NCBI GenBank assembly: GCA_030615145.1
Contig: JAUWZT010000135.1
Coordinates: forward strand, 1 to 10,030
Length of the DNA stretch: 10,030 nt
Direction of reading: 5' to 3'
Origin: Promethearchaeota archaeon
GTDB lineage: Archaea; Asgardarchaeota; Lokiarchaeia; Sigyniarchaeales; SOKP01
Part shown: one piece after another, positions 5,797-10,030 of the stretch
Layout of the letters: each line of letters opens with the position of its first letter
Position numbering within the stretch: the first letter of the stretch is position 1
Position numbers and translations under genes: made by a program
Notes under the pieces: generated by a model
What the model saw: only the letters and a program-made list of their open reading frames with translations
Told to the model about the DNA's origin: nothing
Databases searched by the model: none

Positions 5797-7851
5797 ATGG
5801 TAAATATTACTAATATGAGATTAAAAAAGAAATCAAAAAAAATTTTAGCGTTATTCTGTTTAAGTGCTTTACTTGTCTCTCTACTAAGTACTAATTTGAT
5901 TGAATTTACAGTTCAAATTAATGAAATAGATAATCAAGCAAGCATAAAAGATATTTTCATCCCTAAGATGGCGTGGTACAATAATTCTGAAGCTCCTATT
6001 TCCATCGATTCGTCCGGTGCACAGGATTGGACTTGGGCAAGAAGTCAACCATGGTGTAGCAAAGGTGATGGATCTTGGAGTGATCCGTATATTATCGAAA
6101 ATGTTACTATTGATTCAGGCAGTGGATTTGACGATTGTATTGAAATAAGAAATTCACATGATGCGTATTTTAGAATCCAAAACTGTACTCTCTTTAATGG
6201 TACAAGTGGAGCAACTCAGGCAGGAATCCATTTAGTTAACACTTCTAAAGGATTGTTAATTGATAATGATTGTAGTTATAATTATTATGGAATATATCTC
6301 GAAGGGAGCAATAATAATACAATACAAGGAAACTTGGCACATCATAGTACACTATATGGTATTTGGCTTAATTATATTCAGTCTGCCTCTTCTTTTAAAT
6401 CATATAATAACACACTTTTGGACAATAGATGCTATAACAACAGTTTAGGTATCCGTCTCAATGACGCTAGTGACATAATAATTACTGGAAATACCTGCTA
6501 TAATAACAGTAATACTGGAATATACCTAGATTCTAATAACTTTCGCGCTAAAATCATAGGAAATGATTGTTATAATAACACATTTAATGGACTTTCTGTG
6601 CATAGTGGTTGTTTTAATACTACAGTTCAAGGAAATAATTTTTATTATAATGAAAAAGGAATTGCGTTATCTATGGCTGGTTTAATAACTATAGAGGGAA
6701 ATAATTGTTCTTTTAACACATATGGAATTTTTCTCACAGGAAGTGACAACAATACGATAAAAGAAAACATTGTCAATAATAATAAAAATACTGGGATAAC
6801 TCTTGCAGCTGAATATATATTGGGTGTATATTATTTTTCTCTTAACAATGACCTCTTAGGAAACGATTGCAATTACAATGGTTTCGCGGGTATATCTCTC
6901 GAGCGGAGTGGCAACACAGAAATTACCGGAAATGATTGCTACTTTAATTCAGCGGGAATATACTTACAACAAGATTGCTTAGATAATAGCATTTTGCGGA
7001 ATAATTGTTCTTTTAATGGTCATATTGGAATTGATGTTTTGGATAATTCACATAGAACTACTGTTATTGGTAATAATTGTTCCTATAACAACGCACATGG
7101 AATGGAGGTAATGAATTGTAATGATTTTACCATTATTAATAATACAATGAGCCATAATGGTAAAACAATAGTCGCATATTGCGGATTATCTACAGATTCC
7201 TCAAACAATATGAATATCACGGGAAATGTATTTAATGACAACATTTATGCCGGAATTGAATTGGATGGTAATAACATCAACGCCTCATTAAATACATGTA
7301 GTGGTAATAATTTAGGGATATATATAAAAAGTGGAACTGCCAATGAAGTGGCGTGGAATACTTTAATTGGTAATATAGATTGTATTATTGATTTTGGAAC
7401 TGGAACTAATATACATGATAACATATGTGGCAATAGACCTAGCAACTTTGTAATGGATTCTGACGCTGAAAATCCTGATAATGATGGAAGTTTCACCCTC
7501 ACTTGGAATCCAGCGAGTGGGGCTGTGAACTACACTGTTTATGAATATTCTGGCTATATTACTGCTATAAATAGTAGCTTAGGATTACCCCTGGCGAGTG
7601 AAATAACAGACCTCACACTCCCATTAACGGGATACAGTAATGGAACCTACTACTTTATAGTTGTAGCTCATAATGATAACGGTGATACTCTTTCAAATTG
7701 CCTTATAGTTACTGTTGGAATTGTTCCTGAAGAACCAGGTGATGGAGTTATTCCTGGATATCCTCTCTACTTACTGCTGACCTTTTTCATAGTAGTGACT
7801 TTAATTTTAATCAAGAAAAAGCGTGAAAAATTACCTAAATTTTTAAATTAA
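5797..7851 (+). CDS. Secreted right-handed beta-helix (NosD/PbH1-type) surface protein with FN3-like domain and C-terminal anchor
   Basis: A 684-residue exported protein. The N-terminus (KKKSKKILALFCLSALLVSLL, about 10-30) is a signal peptide or anchor; M7 (base 5815) is a plausible alternative start. Residues about 95-550 form roughly 18 parallel beta-helix coils of 22-24 residues with the repeated pattern [IV]-x-G-N-x-C-[SY]-x-N-x-x-G-I-x-L, as in NosD and other PbH1 carbohydrate-binding or lyase-like proteins. Twelve coils carry Cys at one fixed position (130, 159, 212, 234, 258, 304, 358, 381, 404, 428, 501, 544). Residues about 553-641 look like a fibronectin-III domain (FTLTWNPASGAVNYTVYEYS; YYFIVVAHND). 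The end, IPGYPLYLLLTFFIVVTLILIKKKREK (652-678), is a P-G-Y motif, membrane helix and basic tail, like the C-terminal sorting/anchor segments of Asgard surface proteins. About twenty N-x-S/T sequons suggest glycosylation. No catalytic residues are identifiable; a sugar- or surface-binding role is inferred. Confidence 0.9.
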   Translation: MVNITNMRLKKKSKKILALFCLSALLVSLLSTNLIEFTVQINEIDNQASIKDIFIPKMAWYNNSEAPISIDSSGAQDWTWARSQPWCSKGDGSWSDPYIIENVTIDSGSGFDDCIEIRNSHDAYFRIQNCTLFNGTSGATQAGIHLVNTSKGLLIDNDCSYNYYGIYLEGSNNNTIQGNLAHHSTLYGIWLNYIQSASSFKSYNNTLLDNRCYNNSLGIRLNDASDIIITGNTCYNNSNTGIYLDSNNFRAKIIGNDCYNNTFNGLSVHSGCFNTTVQGNNFYYNEKGIALSMAGLITIEGNNCSFNTYGIFLTGSDNNTIKENIVNNNKNTGITLAAEYILGVYYFSLNNDLLGNDCNYNGFAGISLERSGNTEITGNDCYFNSAGIYLQQDCLDNSILRNNCSFNGHIGIDVLDNSHRTTVIGNNCSYNNAHGMEVMNCNDFTIINNTMSHNGKTIVAYCGLSTDSSNNMNITGNVFNDNIYAGIELDGNNINASLNTCSGNNLGIYIKSGTANEVAWNTLIGNIDCIIDFGTGTNIHDNICGNRPSNFVMDSDAENPDNDGSFTLTWNPASGAVNYTVYEYSGYITAINSSLGLPLASEITDLTLPLTGYSNGTYYFIVVAHNDNGDTLSNCLIVTVGIVPEEPGDGVIPGYPLYLLLTFFIVVTLILIKKKREKLPKFLN

Positions 7852-7858
7852 AATTTTA

Positions 7859-7866
7859 TTTTTTTT
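7859..7866 (+). terminator. T8 terminator after the beta-helix gene
   Basis: The sequence ATTTTATTTTTTTTATC begins within a few bases of the stop codon at 7851 and contains T8. It should end the beta-helix transcript, so the methyltransferase gene is probably expressed from its own promoter. Confidence 0.5.
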
Positions 7867-7892
7867 ATCTAATATCTTTTTAAGTATTGCTT

Positions 7893-7911
7893 TCTCTAAT
7901 TCAGATAGAGA
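7893..7911 (+). promoter_or_regulatory. Small hairpin in the methyltransferase leader
   Basis: The arms TCTCTA (7893-7898) and TAGAGA (7906-7911) pair perfectly around a 7-base loop, and two further U-G pairs extend the stem. The right arm contains GAGAGGA, a ribosome-site look-alike, while the site probably used (GAGG at 7922-7925) lies outside the stem, with 9 bases between it and the ATG. It is weak, and may be chance in this AT-rich spacer. Confidence 0.25.
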
Positions 7912-7921
7912 GGAATAATTA

Positions 7922-8002
7922 GAGGAACTAAAATATGGTTGAAAAAATTGAAAAGAACCATAAAAAGGAAAATAATTCTGAAAGAAGAAGTCTAATTTTA
8001 CA
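7922..8002 (+). repeat. Downstream copy of imperfect direct repeat (start of methyltransferase gene)
   Basis: This is the intact partner of the stretch at 5588-5662. It carries the GAGGAAC ribosome site, the ATG and about the first 22 codons of the methyltransferase gene. The ribosome-site-to-ATG spacing is identical in both copies (6 bases), and 13 of the first 14 coding bases match. The matching then becomes patchy and stops just before the first membrane segment of the protein. Confidence 0.5.
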
Positions 8003-8654
8003 GGCAACAGGAAAATTTGCATTTTTATTTATTCTGTTTGGGTTATGTTACTTCTTAACTGCTGGTACAATGCTATTTTGGGAGGCGTGGTTATTTATTG
8101 GAATAGTTTTTGTTATGATGCTCATTTTTCTAAGATTTATGGTTAAAAATGATCCTGATCTTCTTAGGAGGAGGTTACAAAGAGGAGAAAAACGGAAAGA
8201 GCAAAAAATCATAGTTCTAATTTCAAATATCGTACTCTTAATTATCCTTTTGTTACCAGGACTTGATCGAAGGTGGAATTGGTCTTCAGTACCGACCTGG
8301 TTGGTGGTCGTCTCGGACGTTATTTTTGCTCTCGGATACATGATGTTCTTTCGGGTTATTAAGGAAAATAGTTTTGCAAGTGTTACCGTGCAAGTTGAAC
8401 AAAAAGTTCAAAAAGTGATTACAACAGGACCTTATTCTTATGTACGACACCCGATGTACACATCAATTCTTTTGATGTTCGGTATAATGCCTTTAGCTTT
8501 GGGTTCTTATTGGGGGCTGATACTTTTACCGCTCCTCATTTTGATGCTAGCATTTCGAATTCAAGATGAAGAAAAAATGCTTTGCGAAGAATTAGAGGGA
8601 TATAAGGATTATATGCAAAGTACAAAATATAGAATAATTCCCTTCATATGGTGA
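7935..8654 (+). CDS. Isoprenylcysteine carboxyl methyltransferase (ICMT)-like membrane methyltransferase
   Basis: A 239-residue integral membrane protein of the ICMT/PEMT superfamily. After a hydrophilic, Lys-rich N-terminus (1-25), membrane segments lie at about 27-46, 49-68, 91-108, 121-139 and 175-207, the last a helical hairpin. The family's SAM-binding and catalytic region is present at the end: TTGPYSYVRHPMY (163-175), with the R-H-P motif at 171-173, then the hairpin, then IQDEEKMLCEELEGYKDYM (209-227), whose Glu-Glu and Tyr residues correspond to the conserved E-x-x-[LM]-x-x-x-[FY]-x-x-Y motif. It should transfer methyl from SAM to a membrane-embedded acceptor. In eukaryotes the acceptor is the C-terminal prenylcysteine of proteins; in prokaryotic relatives it is mostly unknown and may be a lipid or small molecule. 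The N-terminal 20 residues differ from most homologues and coincide with a repeated DNA segment. Confidence 0.9.
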   Translation: MVEKIEKNHKKENNSERRSLILQATGKFAFLFILFGLCYFLTAGTMLFWEAWLFIGIVFVMMLIFLRFMVKNDPDLLRRRLQRGEKRKEQKIIVLISNIVLLIILLLPGLDRRWNWSSVPTWLVVVSDVIFALGYMMFFRVIKENSFASVTVQVEQKVQKVITTGPYSYVRHPMYTSILLMFGIMPLALGSYWGLILLPLLILMLAFRIQDEEKMLCEELEGYKDYMQSTKYRIIPFIW

Positions 8655-8817
8655 TTTACTTACCATGACATTAAAATAAATACATCTTGGGATTCATAGC
8701 ACTTTACTATTAAATTTGGAGCCCAATAGAGTATAATATTAAAGTAAGGAAAACAATTTTACTCAATAAATCTTAAAATCATATTCTTAAGATTTAATAT
8801 ATAGGTCGAAAATAAAG
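8655..8817. promoter_or_regulatory. Spacer and promoter region before the flavodoxin-ferredoxin gene
   Basis: This 163-base AT-rich spacer has no coding frame. Its right part holds a perfect inverted repeat (listed separately) and TATATA at 8798-8803. The TATA lies only about 15-20 bases before the ATG, slightly too near for standard archaeal spacing. Either transcription starts within a few bases of the ATG, or another A/T element (for example CATATT at 8780-8785) is used. No Shine-Dalgarno site precedes the ATG, so leaderless or nearly leaderless translation is likely. Confidence 0.4.
8767..8796. promoter_or_regulatory. Perfect dyad, candidate operator of the flavodoxin-ferredoxin gene
   Basis: TAAATCTTAA (8767-8776) and TTAAGATTTA (8787-8796) are exact reverse complements of 10 bases each, with a 10-base spacer. 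The arm centres are 20 bases apart, about two helical turns, as for a dimeric regulator bound to one face. The right arm abuts the TATA-like sequence at 8798, so a bound protein would block or recruit TBP/TFB. It could also form a stem in RNA, but no T-run follows, so a terminator is unlikely. Confidence 0.45.
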
Positions 8818-9690
8818 ATGCATATTCAAAAAATAGGAATTTTCTATTTTTCTGGGACGGGAAATACTAAAATAGTTGCAAATCTGTATGCAACCGAGTT
8901 TCAAAATAAAAGATTCGATACAAATCTATTACCTATTGAGAAAATTTTGAGAAAAAATATTGCTCCATTTATGAGTGATTACGATATTTTAGGTTTTGGA
9001 CATCCTGTACACGCGTTTAGTGCGCCAAAAATATTTTTTGATTTTCTTGCCAAGTTGCCAAATGTAGATAATAAAAAAACATTTACTTTCAAGACAGCAG
9101 GAGATCCACTTTGCCATGGAGGGTCTACAAGCTTGGTTAGAAATTGTCTTAGCAAAAAAGGGTATAAAGTATTTCATGAAAGCTTGATTGTTATGCCTGC
9201 TAATGTAGTGGTGAAATACGATGATTCTTTAATTAAACAATTATACGAAGTGGCTGTCAAGAAAGTTAAAAGAGGAACTGAAGAAATACTATTAGGAAAG
9301 ATCAATCTGCAAAAAAATAATTTATGGCTAAAAATTGGAACTTATTTGTTCAATAAAGCAGAGAGTAGTGGTGCATCTTATTTTGGCAAATACCTAATAG
9401 CATCAGACTTATGTAATTTATGTGGTAAATGTATAAAAGATTGCCCTACAAGAAATATATCTAAACATAATGAGAATGTAATATTTGGAAATAAGTGCAC
9501 TTTTTGCATGCGTTGTGTTTATAATTGCCCAGAAGGGGCGATTTCTAATAAGTATATGAACTTTCTCGTTATTAAAAAAGGGTACAATATTCTAAATGTT
9601 ATTAATGACCCAAAGATAAAAGGAAATTATATTTCACATAAAACTAAAGGATATTTTAAGCATTTTTATAAGTATATGTCTGAATATTAA
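8818..9690 (+). CDS. Flavodoxin-2x[4Fe-4S] ferredoxin fusion (EFR1-type)
   Basis: A 290-residue cytosolic redox protein. The N-terminal half is a flavodoxin-like domain: strand IGIFYFSGTGNT (6-17), with the FMN phosphate loop SGTGNT at 12-17, then LGFGHPVHAFSAPK (58-71) and TFKTAGDP (90-97), matching the other flavin-contact loops. The C-terminal half carries two ferredoxin motifs. The first is C199-x2-C202-x2-C205-x3-C209-P. The second is C227-x2-C230-x2-C233-x3-C237-P. Together they bind two [4Fe-4S] clusters. The order and length match the EFR1 (flavodoxin-ferredoxin) family found in anaerobic archaea and bacteria, which passes electrons between ferredoxin clusters and FMN; the partner enzyme is generally unknown. 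All cluster Cys are present. A basic tail (248-290) follows. The gene stands alone behind a dyad-containing promoter region and is followed by a gene that may also encode an Fe-S protein. Confidence 0.92.
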   Translation: MHIQKIGIFYFSGTGNTKIVANLYATEFQNKRFDTNLLPIEKILRKNIAPFMSDYDILGFGHPVHAFSAPKIFFDFLAKLPNVDNKKTFTFKTAGDPLCHGGSTSLVRNCLSKKGYKVFHESLIVMPANVVVKYDDSLIKQLYEVAVKKVKRGTEEILLGKINLQKNNLWLKIGTYLFNKAESSGASYFGKYLIASDLCNLCGKCIKDCPTRNISKHNENVIFGNKCTFCMRCVYNCPEGAISNKYMNFLVIKKGYNILNVINDPKIKGNYISHKTKGYFKHFYKYMSEY

Positions 9691-9761
9691 AATCCATTTT
9701 ATAATATCTTTATTTTATGAAATATTTTAAAAATCTATATTTCCTATATATTAAACGGTTC

Positions 9762-9772
9762 AAAATATAAAT
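9762..9772 (+). promoter_or_regulatory. TATA box candidate of the last gene
   Basis: AAAATATAAAT is centred near 9768, predicting transcription start about 9794 and a leader under 10 bases before the ATG at 9803. No ribosome site is visible there. Another TATA-like stretch (CTATATATTA at 9744-9753) lies further up, so the choice is uncertain. Confidence 0.35.
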
Positions 9773-9802
9773 GAAAATTGAAAATTTAATAAAATTTTAA
9801 AA

Positions 9803-10030
9803 ATGGAGCAATCTAAACCTTTAGGATTAATGAAAGATGAATTATTAGGGTTTTTAGAAGAAGAATTTAAAATTAGCAAGCTTAACCGTCTTCCAGAGAA
9901 ATATGGGGGTGGAAATATTTTTTCTCATCCATTAGTAGGCGTTGCTCAAGGCAATGATCCCATTTTTCATAAGTTTAAAAAAATTATAGGTCAGAAACAT
10001 TTAACACCTCTAGAAATGTGGATAGCAAGT
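9803..10030 (+). CDS. 5' part of a gene, possibly an epoxyqueuosine-reductase-like Fe-S protein
   Basis: An ATG at 9803 opens a frame that runs to the right edge (76 codons, C-terminus missing). The start is a short amphipathic helix (MKDELLGFLEEEFKISKLNRL, beginning at Met10). It is followed by NIFSHPLVGVAQGNDPIF and the stretch FKKIIGQKHLTPLEMW. The pattern P-L-[VI]-G-x-A-x-G-x-D-P-[LI]-F, then F-K-x-I-I-G-x-x-H-L-T-P-x-E, is one I associate with archaeal proteins annotated as 4Fe-4S or epoxyqueuosine (QueG)-like reductases. This is from memory, and the cluster-binding Cys would lie outside the window. It follows the flavodoxin-ferredoxin gene by 112 bases, which would suit a redox pairing, but it has its own candidate TATA box. 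Confidence 0.5.
   Translation, partial: MEQSKPLGLMKDELLGFLEEEFKISKLNRLPEKYGGGNIFSHPLVGVAQGNDPIFHKFKKIIGQKHLTPLEMWIAS

Noticed and set aside
6184..7431. Repeated DNA resembling a CRISPR or tandem-repeat array
   Set aside because: The periodicity of about 70 bases comes from beta-helix coils in protein. The DNA units are divergent and have no constant repeat or spacer.
9718..9771. A 17-codon frame starting MKYFKNLYF
   Set aside because: Very short, in AT-rich promoter-like sequence, with no ribosome site or motif.

Overview
The window is AT-rich (by eye about 30% G+C) and reads as archaeal, most likely an Asgard (Promethearchaeota, Lokiarchaeia-like) genome. TATA boxes lie about 25 bases upstream of several starts, and at least one gene looks leaderless. 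Terminators are plain T-runs without hairpins. The gene set includes a hexulose-phosphate-synthase-type decarboxylase, a slipin, a flavodoxin-ferredoxin fusion, zinc-ribbon membrane proteins, and a secreted beta-helix protein whose C-terminus has a P-G-Y, membrane helix and Lys/Arg tail. The lineage is an inference from gene style; there is no rRNA or other marker here.

Layout. Bases 1-1625 (minus) hold a two-gene ABC exporter: ATPase then ABC-2 permease, overlapping by ATGA, with the permease cut by the left edge. Bases 1626-1996 hold a divergent promoter region and an easily missed 55-codon zinc-ribbon gene on the plus strand, with a TATA box placed for a leaderless transcript. Bases 1997-3458 (minus) are a tight pair, SPFH/stomatin-like slipin followed by an HPS/OMPDC-family enzyme, with good Shine-Dalgarno sites and a T12 terminator. 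From 3663 onward everything is on the plus strand: a one-helix membrane protein with a zinc ribbon; a non-coding stretch; a four-helix membrane protein whose natural ATG is followed two codons later by an in-frame TAG; a SHOCT-domain protein; a 684-residue beta-helix surface protein; an ICMT-like membrane methyltransferase; a flavodoxin-2x[4Fe-4S] protein; and the start of a further gene cut by the right edge.

How they fit together. Apart from the ABC pair and the slipin-HPS pair, the genes look like single transcription units, each with its own AT-rich spacer. The common theme is the cell envelope: an exporter, a slipin, two small membrane proteins, a surface protein and a membrane methyltransferase. 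The last two genes may be redox/Fe-S proteins. No complete new system is evident. The observations most worth checking are: a pair of about 75-80 bp imperfect direct repeats that exactly flank the beta-helix gene, the downstream copy being the real 5' end of the methyltransferase gene; a ladder of Cys residues at one fixed position of the beta-helix coils; the TAG at codon 3 of the four-helix protein gene; the unlisted 55-codon zinc-ribbon gene; and a perfect 10-bp-arm dyad upstream of the flavodoxin-ferredoxin gene.
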